This document shows, piece by piece, positions 49,009-57,869 of a stretch of DNA of 64,000 bases. Source of the stretch: CAVVDY01 sp963815775. Lineage in GTDB: Bacteria; Acidobacteriota; Terriglobia; Terriglobales; Acidobacteriaceae. Location: contig CAWFIB010000021.1 in the NCBI GenBank assembly GCA_963815775.1, positions 186,001 through 250,000 of the forward strand, given 5' to 3'. Below the pieces are notes generated by a model that saw only the letters and a program-made list of their open reading frames with translations, made no database searches and was not told the origin of the DNA. The position numbers and the translations under genes were made by a program. Numbering within the stretch: position 1 is the first letter of the stretch; the number at the start of each line of letters is the position of its first letter.

Positions 49009-49111
49009 ATAGATATAGATAAAGAAGCGGCGCTGCACCGGAACTCGTGCAAACAACTCAGGCGCAACCATTGCGTTCTCCCCACGATTGCGCCTGCTCC
49101 GGAGTGCAACT

Positions 49112-50065
49112 TTAATCGGGAACCTGCCGGGTGGAAAACTTGGGATCCTGCCTGGTAGTGAATCCGCTGGGTATCTGGAAGAGCGAGGGGTCCGGCTCTT
49201 CCCGTTGGATGTTGGTTAAGCGATAAACCGTCTCTCCGATGCGCGGATCATTGCGCTTGCTTAGCACCACCATCTGCAAATCGGGCGAGGTCCACACCTC
49301 AGAAGTAATCTCCAGAGGACGCTCATTTCCAATCTCGCCCGCGGGTATGGTGCGCGTGGTGCGGGTCCCCACGGCTGAGACTCCTTCAATCGTCTGCGTG
49401 CCCAGAGACTCGGTTTTGCTTTCGCTCGGGCTTCCCGCAGTGTTCACCCAGACCCGTTGCTCCATCCCGGGAGTCGCCCCGCCGGCAACGATGATCCTCT
49501 TCTCCATGGTCACCGGCCCGACCCCAGGCGGCATCGGCTTGGGCACATCCCCAGCCGCCGTGGCGAAGGTGTGAGGCCCGGCCGAAAGCTTGATGACCCG
49601 AGCTGTCTTGTCGTTCAAGTCAAGGACGTAACTGACCTTGTCGACCGGATCATTGATGAACGCGATCTTCGGCGCGTTCGTGGCCAGGGGACCGAGGTTA
49701 CTTGTCATCTCCTGCCGCCGCGTGCGTCCCTGGCTGTCGCGGGCCAACTGCGACTCGGTCTTGTTCACGATGCGATTTCCGTCAGCCAGCACCTGGGTGG
49801 TTTCAGTGGTCGCCGTTGCAGTGTAGGGAGCTCCCGTCACCGGCTTGGCGGAATCTGCGATCGCGATATAGCTGGTGGTGATTTTGCCATTCATGTTCTG
49901 GGTGTGGAAGAACACATTCGGAGGCGCTCCACCCGGAGGCGGCTCTACCTGCCCTGACCGCTGGCCCTCCATCGTGTCGGGCGTCGCCGTGGTACCGGGG
50001 TTTTGGGCGACGGTACCCACGGCGCAAAGTAGAACACTGGCGATAAACAAAGCGATGTCTCTCAT
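49112..50065 (-). CDS. Secreted protein in the ECF sigma operon
   Basis: This 317-residue exported protein has a signal peptide (MRDIALFIASVLLCAVGTVAQ). The mature part is beta-rich, with VFFHTQNMNGKITTSYIAIA, SQLARDSQGRTRRQEMTSN, VSYVLDLNDKTARVIKLS, and a C-terminal SEVWTSPDLQMVVLSKRNDP followed by YRLTNIQREEPDPSLFQIP. Proteins of this kind are frequent in Acidobacteria; no activity is known. It is the last gene of a three-gene minus-strand operon (sigma factor, membrane regulator, this gene), so it may be a target or sensor. Confidence 0.75.
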   Translation of the reverse strand: MRDIALFIASVLLCAVGTVAQNPGTTATPDTMEGQRSGQVEPPPGGAPPNVFFHTQNMNGKITTSYIAIADSAKPVTGAPYTATATTETTQVLADGNRIVNKTESQLARDSQGRTRRQEMTSNLGPLATNAPKIAFINDPVDKVSYVLDLNDKTARVIKLSAGPHTFATAAGDVPKPMPPGVGPVTMEKRIIVAGGATPGMEQRVWVNTAGSPSESKTESLGTQTIEGVSAVGTRTTRTIPAGEIGNERPLEITSEVWTSPDLQMVVLSKRNDPRIGETVYRLTNIQREEPDPSLFQIPSGFTTRQDPKFSTRQVPD

Positions 50066-50077
50066 TCCTCATACTCC

Positions 50078-50701
50078 TTAGTGAACGTTGCGGGCTTGTA
50101 CAAATCGAACGGCGTACGGCATGCCGTCCTGGCCAACCAGAACATCGGTAAGAATGCGGCGATCCAGAAGCTGTCCGTCAACCGGATAGCCGATCAGTTG
50201 CAGCGCTGAACCCGGCATGTCGACGCGCACGATGCGCGACGGCCCCGGCGGAATCGCCGGATCGAAGGTCGCTAAAGCGATGAAGTCTCCGGCCTCGGGA
50301 GCTGCGACTGGCAGTTCGGGGCTGTGCTTGCGGGCTTCCAGTGCCGGCTGGTTGTGAGCCCGAGGCTTCACCGCGACCTTCGCAACCTGCTGTGCCGGAA
50401 CCTGGGGACTCTCGGACGCGGCCGTCTTCGTTTCCGGCTCCGGCGATGGCGCCTTCGCTGTCTGGGATGAAGGCTCCGCTTTCACTGGTGCGCTCTGCTT
50501 TCCCGTTCGGAACAACGCCACCGAAATCGCAAGGCACGCGGCTAATCCGATGGCAAGCGCCAGACGATTACGTTGCCGCCGCCGTGCATGATGGCGGGCG
50601 AACTCACCATTCAACCTGGCGCCAAGCTCCGGTGATGCCTGCGGTGATGCCGTCGCAAGCTCGCGCAACGCTTCCGATAGTGTGTCTTTTTGCGGATTCA
50701 T
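50078..50701 (-). CDS. Membrane protein, candidate anti-sigma factor
   Basis: This 207-residue protein has a cytoplasmic N-terminus of about 44 residues (PELGARLNGEFARHHARRRQ), one membrane helix (about 45-64) and a Pro/Ala/Lys-rich periplasmic spacer. The C-terminal domain reads FDPAIPPGPSRIVRVDMPGS then DVLVGQDGMPYAVRFV. It lies directly after an ECF sigma gene, overlapping its stop by 4 bp, with GAGGTG before the ATG at 50701. Position and topology suggest an anti-sigma factor, but the usual zinc-binding HxxxCxxC motif is absent. Confidence 0.7.
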   Translation of the reverse strand: MNPQKDTLSEALRELATASPQASPELGARLNGEFARHHARRRQRNRLALAIGLAACLAISVALFRTGKQSAPVKAEPSSQTAKAPSPEPETKTAASESPQVPAQQVAKVAVKPRAHNQPALEARKHSPELPVAAPEAGDFIALATFDPAIPPGPSRIVRVDMPGSALQLIGYPVDGQLLDRRILTDVLVGQDGMPYAVRFVQARNVH

Positions 50702-51267
50702 CGCACGCACCTCATATTGTGCAACCGCGCTTTCAGCATCCTCCGGGCGCGATGCAGCCGCGACGCTATGGTCCCTTCCGGGCAGTTGAGGATGGCCGCC
50801 GCCTCGGGATAGCCCATCTCTTCCAGATCGCACAGAATCAACGCTTCGCGATACGCAGCCGGGAGCGCCAGCACCGATTTGTGAAGCAGGTCGAGCCTCT
50901 CCTGCCGATCGAGCTCCACTAGCATGTCAGGGTCGGCGGCAAACGCCGGATCGTCTTTCACCTCTTCGTCTTCGAGCGGAACGTCAAGATAGCTTGCCGC
51001 CATCTGCTGCCGCATGACGTTGCGAGCGATGCCGAAGAGATAGCCGGCCAGCGATCCCTTCGCCGCGTCAAACTTGCGCGGGTTGTGGATCAGCCGCAGG
51101 AAGACTTCCTGCGTCACTTCCTCGGCGGTAGTCTGGTTTCCACTCATATGCCACGCGAAGCGAAAGATCGGGCCCTGGTAGCGCTCGTAACAGGCATGGA
51201 ACGCCGACTGGTCTCCTCTGGCGAGCTGCCGGAGCAACTGCTGATCATCGACTGTTGCGTCTGCCAT
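50698..51267 (-). CDS. ECF RNA polymerase sigma factor
   Basis: This ECF sigma factor of about 189 residues has the region 2 sequence YERYQGPIFRFAWHMSGNQT and AEEVTQEVFLRLIHNP, then an acidic linker. Region 4 reads ALPAAYREALILCDLEEMGY with PEAAAILNCPEGTIASRLHR. Several in-frame starts exist (51330, 51303, 51285, 51267). I chose MADATVDD at 51267 because it gives the usual short lead. It heads an operon with a candidate anti-sigma factor. Confidence 0.92.
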   Translation of the reverse strand: MADATVDDQQLLRQLARGDQSAFHACYERYQGPIFRFAWHMSGNQTTAEEVTQEVFLRLIHNPRKFDAAKGSLAGYLFGIARNVMRQQMAASYLDVPLEDEEVKDDPAFAADPDMLVELDRQERLDLLHKSVLALPAAYREALILCDLEEMGYPEAAAILNCPEGTIASRLHRARRMLKARLHNMRCVR

Positions 51268-51504
51268 TCGTCGCCCGGCCCTCATCCCGCTACTAAGCTG
51301 CATTGCCTGAAATGCAGCAATCCCTTCCAAATAATTTGAGACGAACCAGCCGACTCTTGGTCAGCGAACAAAGTGGCAGCGACGCACAGAACCTTCGTGT
51401 ATGGTCCCCGCCCAGTCATCTGCCGATTGACACTCCCGCCCAAACTGCTACTCTGTATTCTGTATCGGTTTGCGCCGTTCCCGGCAGAGGCACATCCAAT
51501 AGTC

Positions 51505-52494
51505 ATGTTTTCCCTGCGTCAACATCTCAAGTTCCTGTTAGCCGTGCAACTGTTGCCCGCTCTGGAGAGCGGTGAAGAGACCCTGGTCGGCGGACAGGCC
51601 GTGCTGGAGGGCGTGATGATGCGCTCGCCGCATGCGTGGGGGATCTCGGTCCGCAAACCTGATGGTACGATCTCGACTCACTCCGAGCCGCTGGAGCGCC
51701 TGTCGGAGAAGCACAAGTGGATGGGATGGCCGGTCATTCGCGGCGTCATGACGCTGGGACAGGCAATGGGGTTGGGCTTCCGCGCGTTGCGCTACTCCGC
51801 CGATGTCGCCATTGATCAGCTTAAGCCCCCTGAAGAGCAGGGTAAGAAGCAGGAGATGAGCACCTGGGTCATCGCCCTGAATGTCATCTTTTCCGTCGGC
51901 TTCTTCATAGCGCTGTACAAGTTTGTTCCTCTGGTCGCGGCCACCAAGCTGAAGGATGTCTATCCCGCCTTCGGCAACCAGGTGCTCTTCAATGTTGTCG
52001 ACGGCGTGATTCGCATCGCACTTTTTCTGCTGTTTATCTGGGGCACTTCGCTGTGGCCTGATCTGCGCCGCGTGTACCAGTACCACGGGGCCGAGCATAA
52101 GACAGTGTTCGCCTTTGAGTCGCGCGACCCGGTGACGGTCGAGCGCGCGCAGAGCTACTCGACCTATCATCCGCGCTGCGGAACCAGCTTCCTGATGACC
52201 GTGATGCTCATCTGCATCGTGGTGTACATGATGTTCCCGGTACATGGGTTCTGGGCGAAGTTCGGGTTGCGTATTGCACTGCTCCCGGTGATCGCCGGTG
52301 TGTCGTACGAACTGATTCGTTTTGCCGCCAAGCACGGTGCGTCGCTGTTCGCCCTCCTGACCAAGCCCGGCTTGTGGTTGCAGCGCATTACCACCCAGCC
52401 CCCCGGTGATGATCAAGTGGAGTGCGCCATCACCGCACTGAATGAAGCCATGGAGCTGGAAAAGGTTCGCGGCGGCGAACTGGTGATTGCCTAG
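51505..52494 (+). CDS. DUF1385 membrane protein (YqhQ-like)
   Basis: This 329-residue protein has VGGQAVLEGVMMRSPHAWGI at its N-terminus and RGVMTLGQAMGLGFRALRYS. Four or five membrane helices (for example about 120-140 and 160-180) flank the conserved YHGAEHKTVFAFE and YHPRCGTSFLMTVM. These are the hallmarks of DUF1385 (YqhQ family), which often sits next to prfA and rpmE in bacteria. The molecular role is unknown. The ATG at 51505 is preferred to the longer frame. Confidence 0.9.
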   Translation: MFSLRQHLKFLLAVQLLPALESGEETLVGGQAVLEGVMMRSPHAWGISVRKPDGTISTHSEPLERLSEKHKWMGWPVIRGVMTLGQAMGLGFRALRYSADVAIDQLKPPEEQGKKQEMSTWVIALNVIFSVGFFIALYKFVPLVAATKLKDVYPAFGNQVLFNVVDGVIRIALFLLFIWGTSLWPDLRRVYQYHGAEHKTVFAFESRDPVTVERAQSYSTYHPRCGTSFLMTVMLICIVVYMMFPVHGFWAKFGLRIALLPVIAGVSYELIRFAAKHGASLFALLTKPGLWLQRITTQPPGDDQVECAITALNEAMELEKVRGGELVIA

Positions 52495-52552
52495 CGGCGC
52501 CCGCCGCTAAAAACTCTTAACCGATTTCGTGCATAGTGGTTGAGCGAAGAGT

Positions 52553-52717
52553 CGCGTCAGGGCACGACTTTGGCCGTGCCGGAAGGGCGCTTCTACTAAG
52601 ATTGAGTCGCGTAGCGACGGCAAGAGAGCAGATCCCTCGCGGACTGAAGTCCGCGGGGGATGACAATCATCAACAATTAGGAACTTTGCGGCACGACTGA
52701 AGTCGTGCCCTGACGCG
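52553..52717. repeat. 165-bp element with the same 16-bp inverted ends (copy B)
   Basis: Left end CGCGTCAGGGCACGAC (52553-52568) and its exact reverse complement (52702-52717) bound this unit. Inside is a CCCTCGCGGACTGAAGTCCG palindrome followed by GGGGGATGAC. It shares both ends with the murG-murC element but has different, shorter contents. Confidence 0.8.
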
Positions 52718-52761
52718 AATCGTCGCATTACGAGTGGAGTTCGCGAAGTCGAAAGAATCCC

Positions 52762-53841
52762 ATGTTTGAGCGTTTAGAACAAATCGAATCGAAATACGAA
52801 GAACTGACCCGGTCTCTGGCCTCGCCGGAGATCGTCGCCGACTCCTCGCGCTATCAGAAGACCGCCAAGGCACACAGCGAGTTGCAGCTTGTAGTCGAGA
52901 AGTATCGTGAGTATAAGGACCTGACGCGCGGCATCAGCGAGAGCAAGGCCATGCTGGAAGTAGAGACTGATCCCGAAATGCGCGCCTACGCGCAGGAGGA
53001 ACTTGACCGGCTGCAAGGGCGCGTCGGGGCCGTCGAAGAAGATCTGAAGGTTCTGCTTCTGCCCAGGGACCCGAATGACGAGAAGAACGTCATTCTGGAA
53101 ATCCGCGCAGGTACGGGCGGCGACGAAGCTACCCTGTTTGCCGCGGAGATCTTCCGCATGTACAACCGCTATGCCGAAACCCAGCGCTGGAAAGTGGAAG
53201 TGTTGTCGACCTCCGAGTCGAGCGTCGGCGGCCTGAAGGAAGTCATCGCGCTGGTCGAAGGCCAGGGGGTGTACTCACGGCTGAAGTATGAAAGCGGCGT
53301 GCATCGCGTACAGCGCGTTCCTGAGACCGAGACGCAGGGCCGCGTGCACACTTCAGCAGTCACCGTCGCCGTGATGCCGGAAGCGGAAGAGGTCGACATC
53401 AAAATCGATCCCAAAGACATTCGCATCGACACCTTCTGCTCGTCGGGCCCGGGTGGACAGTCGGTGAACACCACATACTCCGCGGTGCGCATCACGCACC
53501 TGCCCAGCAACACCGTCGTCAGTTGCCAGGACGAGAAGTCGCAGATCAAGAACCGCGAGAAGGGAATGCGCGTCCTGCGTGCCCGCCTCTATGAGATGGA
53601 GCAGCAGAAGCAGCAGGAAGCGCTGGCCAAAGAGCGCAAGGCGATGGTTGGCTCCGGTGATCGCAGCGAGAAGATTCGCACTTACAACTTCCCGCAGAAC
53701 CGCGTCACCGATCACCGCATCGGCTTCACCGCGCATCAGTTGCCCGAGTTCATGGACGGCCGCCTGCAACCGATGATCGATGCGCTGATTACGCACTTTC
53801 AGGCAGAGAAGCTGAAGCAGGAGTCGGCAGTACTGGCGTAA
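52762..53841 (+). CDS. prfA: Peptide chain release factor 1
   Basis: This 359-residue class I release factor reads UAA and UAG. It has the helical N-terminal domain, the P-x-T recognition motif PET (187-189) in HRVQRVPETETQGRVHTSA, and the catalytic GGQ (231-233) in SSGPGGQSVNTTYSAVRITH. PET rather than SPF identifies RF1 over RF2. Length is standard. PrmC, which methylates the GGQ glutamine, is often next to prfA but is not here. Confidence 0.97.
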   Translation: MFERLEQIESKYEELTRSLASPEIVADSSRYQKTAKAHSELQLVVEKYREYKDLTRGISESKAMLEVETDPEMRAYAQEELDRLQGRVGAVEEDLKVLLLPRDPNDEKNVILEIRAGTGGDEATLFAAEIFRMYNRYAETQRWKVEVLSTSESSVGGLKEVIALVEGQGVYSRLKYESGVHRVQRVPETETQGRVHTSAVTVAVMPEAEEVDIKIDPKDIRIDTFCSSGPGGQSVNTTYSAVRITHLPSNTVVSCQDEKSQIKNREKGMRVLRARLYEMEQQKQQEALAKERKAMVGSGDRSEKIRTYNFPQNRVTDHRIGFTAHQLPEFMDGRLQPMIDALITHFQAEKLKQESAVLA

Positions 53842-54149
53842 GCCATCGGAAGAAACAGAATCACCGCGGAGGCACAGAGAACACCGAGGAAACGAGATAT
53901 CTGAAGATTCGTTTCCCTCCGCGACGTCTGTGACTCCATGGAAATCATGGGTTTTCTGGTGGGATTCAGGTCGACTTTGCCTAAGGTCGTCTCCAGAAAA
54001 TCGCAACTGAAACACCATGGAGATTTGAAGCCTTTCTCTCATTATCTCCGTGTCTCCGTGCCTCGGTGGTTCAAATCGCGGCTGTTTGCTTCACCGTCAC
54101 CCAGCCGCTACCATAAAGAGTTTGCAGCTAATCCTGCGGAGGCATTCTT
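53842..54149. other. Spacer with CACAGAG/CTCCGTG repeats
   Basis: The 308-bp gap contains CACCGCGGAGGCACAGAGAA near its start and TCTCCGTGTCTCCGTGCCTC near its end, arms of an inverted repeat family also seen at 9.1-9.25 and 60.1-60.3 kb. No gene is supported. A ribosome site (GGAGG) for the next gene lies at the right end. Confidence 0.6.
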
Positions 54150-55685
54150 ATGGCTACTTTAGAGCAGAAAGCGCCCAGCGTGGCGTCCGGCGCGAAAGCG
54201 ACTGTCTACAAGAACTTCATCGCCGGCGAGTGGGTCGCGAGCCGCACCGGCGAGACCTTTGACAACCTCAACCCGGCCGACACGCGCGAGGTGGTCGGCG
54301 TCTTCCAGCACTCGGACAAGCGCGACGTCAACAATGCCATCGAGGCCGCCAGGCAGGCCTATAAGAAGTGGCGGCTGGTTCCCGCGCCGCGCCGTGCCGA
54401 GATGCTGTACAAGGCGTCCGAAATCCTGATCGCCCGCAAGGAAGACTACGCTCGCGCCATGACGCGCGAAATGGGCAAGGTCATCAAAGAAACCCGCGGC
54501 GACGTGCAGGAAGCCATCGACTGCGGCTACTACACCGCCGGCGAAGGCCGCCGGCTGTTCGGGCCGACGGTGCCCTCGGAGCTGCCCAACAAGTTTGCGA
54601 TGGCGGTGCGGCAGCCGCTGGGCGTGTGCGCCATGATCACACCGTGGAACTTCCCTATGGCGATTCCGTCATGGAAGCTGTTCCCTGCCTTGGTCTCCGG
54701 CAACACTGCGGTGATCAAGCCGGCGCAGGACACTCCGCTGTCGACCATCAACTTCGTTCAGGCGCTGAGTGACGCCGGCATTCCGGCGGGCGTGGTCAAC
54801 GTCGTCACCGGATTTGGCGGCGAAGTGGGAACGCCGATGGTGGAGCATCCCGAAGTGCGGGCGGTTTCGCTCACGGGATCGACTGCCGTGGGGCGCATCG
54901 TCGGCCAGGAAGCGGCCAAGACCTTCAAGCACTGCTCGCTCGAGTTGGGCGGCAAGAATCCCATGATCGTGTTGGACGATGCCAACCTCGAACTGGCCCT
55001 CGAAGGCGCGCTGTGGGGAGCGTTCGGCACCACCGGCCAGCGCTGCACCGCGACCAGCCGCATCATTGTGCAGAAGGGCGTGTACAAGCAGTTTGTCGAT
55101 TCGCTGGTCGAACGCGCCAAGAAACTGAAGATCGGTAACGGACTCGACGAGAGCGTTGATATGGGTCCAGCGGTCAACAAGAACCAGATGGAGACCGACC
55201 TGAAGTACATAAAGATCGGCAAGGATGAAGGCGCGAAGATGCTGTGCGGCGGCCATCGTCTGGAGGGCAAAGACTACGAGCATGGCTGGTTCGTAGCACC
55301 GACGGTCTTCGCCGATGTCGATCCCAAGATGCGCATCGCGCAGGAAGAAATCTTTGGGCCGGTGGTATCGATCATCCCGTGTGACGGGCTGGAGAACGCC
55401 ATCGAGATCGCCAATGATATCGAATACGGGCTGTCATCCTCGATCTATACCAAAGATGTGAACAAGGCATTCGTCGCCATGCGCGACCTGTACGCCGGCA
55501 TTACCTACATCAATGCTCCGACCATCGGCGCAGAGGTGCATCTGCCGTTCGGTGGAACGAAAGCGACCGGCAATGGCCATCGCGAAGGGGGCATTGGCGC
55601 CATCGAGTTCTACACCGAGTGGAAGGCGGTGTACGTGGACTACTCCGACACGCTGCAGAAGGCGCAGATCGACCGGCCGGAGTAG
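54150..55685 (+). CDS. NAD(P)-dependent aldehyde dehydrogenase
   Basis: This 511-residue ALDH has the full set of family motifs: ITPWNFPMAIPSWKLFPALV (163-182), NAD-binding VVTGFGGEVG and SLTGSTAVGR, general base Glu265 in LELGGKNP, nucleophile Cys299 in TTGQRCTATSR, and EEIFGPVVS with the C-terminal PFGGTKATGNG. All catalytic residues are present. It oxidises an aldehyde to the acid; substrate (for example an amino-acid-derived semialdehyde) cannot be told. GCGGAGG precedes the ATG. Confidence 0.93.
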   Translation: MATLEQKAPSVASGAKATVYKNFIAGEWVASRTGETFDNLNPADTREVVGVFQHSDKRDVNNAIEAARQAYKKWRLVPAPRRAEMLYKASEILIARKEDYARAMTREMGKVIKETRGDVQEAIDCGYYTAGEGRRLFGPTVPSELPNKFAMAVRQPLGVCAMITPWNFPMAIPSWKLFPALVSGNTAVIKPAQDTPLSTINFVQALSDAGIPAGVVNVVTGFGGEVGTPMVEHPEVRAVSLTGSTAVGRIVGQEAAKTFKHCSLELGGKNPMIVLDDANLELALEGALWGAFGTTGQRCTATSRIIVQKGVYKQFVDSLVERAKKLKIGNGLDESVDMGPAVNKNQMETDLKYIKIGKDEGAKMLCGGHRLEGKDYEHGWFVAPTVFADVDPKMRIAQEEIFGPVVSIIPCDGLENAIEIANDIEYGLSSSIYTKDVNKAFVAMRDLYAGITYINAPTIGAEVHLPFGGTKATGNGHREGGIGAIEFYTEWKAVYVDYSDTLQKAQIDRPE

Positions 55686-55888
55686 GAAAGGCCGGTCTTG
55701 GCTTTTGGCTCTTAGCTGTTGGCTCCGGAGTTGGCGATGACCCAATGCTTGATTAGTCGACTCGGATGCGGTTTGGACGAAGAGCGAAAGGCGAAGAGCG
55801 AACGGCGATTGCGTAAAGTCGCGCATTTCCAATACAATGGACTATCCGGCTTACGTCGAGATTTCTACCTGAAGGATCACAGCAAAGT

Positions 55889-56161
55889 ATGGCGAATCAT
55901 TTTTCGGCGCTGAAGCGCGCCCGTCAGACAGAAAAGAAGACGGCGCAAAACCGCGCCAACAAGTCGCGCCTGCGTTCGGCACTGCGCTCGCTGCGCGAGG
56001 CCATTGCCAAAGACGACAAAGATGCCGCCCAGAAGGCATATCGCGACACCGCCTCCATCGTTGACAAGGGCGTGCAGAAGGGCGTTCTGCACAAGAACAC
56101 CGCCAGCCGCTACAAGTCCCGCCTAAGCGCGCGCCTGAAGGCGGCGGGCGCCGCGAAGTAG
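55889..56161 (+). CDS. rpsT: 30S ribosomal protein S20
   Basis: This 90-residue basic helical protein begins MANHFSALKRARQTEKKTAQ, continues NRANKSRLRSALRSLREAI, and ends with the conserved KGVLHKNTASRYKSRLSARL. It binds the 5' domain of 16S rRNA. Length and Lys/Arg/Ala composition are typical. GAAGGA lies about 11 nt before the ATG. It is a single-gene unit, as is usual for rpsT. Confidence 0.97.
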   Translation: MANHFSALKRARQTEKKTAQNRANKSRLRSALRSLREAIAKDDKDAAQKAYRDTASIVDKGVQKGVLHKNTASRYKSRLSARLKAAGAAK

Positions 56162-56332
56162 CTTACGCTTTCCATGCGAGGGCGGGCCAAGCGCCCGCTT
56201 TTTCTGCGCTGCGCAGTGAGCTACATCACTGGTTCTCGCCACCGCGTGCGGTATCATTGTCGGTTTGGGGAGTGACAAAACTGCCATGCCGCGCCCGAAT
56301 CGCGCCCCATGGATCCCACGGAGTGATCTGAC

Positions 56333-56809
56333 ATGAAGGGTGATAAGAGCGTCATCGCTTTTCTCAACGAAGTTCTGAAGGCCGAGCTGACCGCCATCAA
56401 CCAGTACTTTCTGCACGCCGAGATGTGCGAGAACTGGGGCTATGAACGGTTGGCCAAGCTCATCCGCAAGGAATCGATTGAAGAGATGACGCACGCCGAG
56501 AAGCTCATCGAGCGCATTCTATATCTCGACGGCACTCCCAACATGAGCGACTACTTTAAGATCAATGTCGGCAACACCGTCGAGCAGCAGTTCAAGAACG
56601 ATGTTCAGCTGGAATACGGGGCGGTCAAGCGGCTGAACGACGGCATACAACTGTGCGTCAAGCAGAATGATGGTGGATCGCGCGAGCTGGCGGAGAAGAT
56701 CCTGACCGACGAAGAACATCACATCGACTGGCTGGAAGCTCAGCTTCACGCGATCGACGAGATGGGTATCCAGAATTATTTGGCGCAGCAGTTGAAGCAA
56801 GAAGAGTAA
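56333..56809 (+). CDS. bfr: Bacterioferritin
   Basis: This 158-residue ferritin-like protein stores iron in a 24-mer. It keeps the ferroxidase ligands Glu18, Glu51 and His54 (SIEEMTHAEKLIERILYL), and the heme-binding Met52. The second half reads NDVQLEYGAVKRLNDGIQLC and ILTDEEHHIDWLEAQL, supplying the other di-iron ligands. The numbering matches E. coli Bfr without gaps. It stands alone between rpsT and tRNA-Ser. No Bfd ferredoxin gene is near. Confidence 0.97.
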   Translation: MKGDKSVIAFLNEVLKAELTAINQYFLHAEMCENWGYERLAKLIRKESIEEMTHAEKLIERILYLDGTPNMSDYFKINVGNTVEQQFKNDVQLEYGAVKRLNDGIQLCVKQNDGGSRELAEKILTDEEHHIDWLEAQLHAIDEMGIQNYLAQQLKQEE

Positions 56810-56972
56810 GGTCGCGGTTCGCCTTTCGTTCTTCACACAGATGGGCGGAACGAACAGCCCTGTTCGGCTGGAACCGCAGCCGAAGCGCGGACGGTGAAAG
56901 CTTCCGACTGGCGCTGCGCTACAATGAAACAGCGCTGCCGTTCAGCGCCCTTCCGCAGCACGCTTCCCGAAC

Positions 56973-57062
56973 GGAGAGATGGCCGAGTGGCTGAAGGCGC
57001 ACGCTTGGAAAGCGTGTATACTCGAAAGGGTATCCAGGGTTCGAATCCCTGTCTCTCCGCCA
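56973..57062 (+). tRNA. tRNA-Ser (GGA anticodon)
   Basis: The acceptor GGAGAGA (56973-56979) pairs with TCTCTCC (57052-57058), then G73 and an encoded CCA (57060-57062). The anticodon loop reads TTGGAAA within CACGC/GCGTG, and the long variable arm TATACTCGAAAGGGTATCC is typical of class II tRNA-Ser. An integrase remnant points at its 3' end. Confidence 0.95.
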
Positions 57063-57096
57063 TGTTTTCAACAACTTAGAAACGCTAACAGTCCAC

Positions 57097-57387
57097 TTAC
57101 AGTCCATTAACGGCTCGCGGCTGTATAGCCATCCTCACTACCTGGCTATTCGCCTCACGCATCGCCTCCGGCATCGAGCCGCCGTATACGTTCATCGTGG
57201 TCTTGATGTCCGCGTGGCGCATCAGGTCCTTTTGCACCGTCATCGGCGCCTTCGTCTGGTCGAGCCAGGAACGATAGGTGTGCCGCAACGTGTGCCAGCC
57301 GATCTTGCCGAGGTCTGCGCGCTTCCCCGCGGGAATTAGGTAGTCACGCTGGATGGCATTCGGGTAAAGCGGCATCGCACCCGCCAC
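57097..57387 (-). pseudogene. Tyrosine recombinase (integrase) C-terminal remnant
   Basis: The 96-codon frame has GKIGWHTLRHTYRSWLDQTK and LMRHADIKTTMNVYGGS, that is, the HxLRH box, the second His and the catalytic Tyr of phage-type integrases. The N-terminal DNA-binding and core domains, including the first Arg, are absent. It ends 35 bp from the 3' end of tRNA-Ser, the usual att position, so it marks an old integrative element that has been lost. Confidence 0.8.
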
Positions 57388-57551
57388 CCATGGCGATGCT
57401 CAAACCCAATCATCGTCAGCATTGAAGTCGGACAGGCTCCGCCAGCTCTGCAACGCTTCGACCAGGCCGAGTCCAGTGGCGGTGGAGTTGCGTTTGCTTG
57501 AGCAGTGAAGTTGCGCATTCGTAGCCTCAGGTCGTTGCGGAGTGAGATCCA

Positions 57552-57815
57552 ATGTATCTCATGGCCACGACCATGGTTCACATTCGGATCGATCAGAAGC
57601 TGAAGCAGAAAGCAGGAAAGGCGCTGGCCGCCATGGGCATGTCCATTTCCGACGCGGTGCGCTTGTTGCTGGTATGCGTGGCCGCCGAGCAAGCGCTGCC
57701 GTTCGACATCAGGGTCTCCAATCCGACGACCGTCAACCCATTGAAGGCTGCCGAGAAGCGCAAAGGAAAGAAGTTCACCTCTCATGAAGCGCGGTTTGAA
57801 GATCTGGGTGTCTGA
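57552..57815 (+). CDS. RelB/DinJ-family antitoxin, without a toxin
   Basis: This 87-residue protein reads MVHIRIDQKLKQKAGKALAA, then MGMSISDAVRLLLVCVAAEQ and LPFDIRVSNPTT, the ribbon-helix-helix sequence of RelB/DinJ antitoxins. GGAGTGAG lies about 9 nt before the ATG at 57552; MATTMVHI at 57561 is an alternative. No RelE/YafQ toxin gene follows; the Crp gene is convergent 55 bp away. It probably remained after loss of the element next to tRNA-Ser. Confidence 0.82.
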   Translation: MYLMATTMVHIRIDQKLKQKAGKALAAMGMSISDAVRLLLVCVAAEQALPFDIRVSNPTTVNPLKAAEKRKGKKFTSHEARFEDLGV

Positions 57816-57869
57816 CCTTGCGGACGGCGATTCAGGAACGTACTCCGATTTCTTCTGATGGGCCGTCCG

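Noticed and set aside
54669..55283. 204-codon frame antisense to the aldehyde dehydrogenase gene
   Set aside because: Shadow frame; ALDH motifs and ribosome site support the plus strand.
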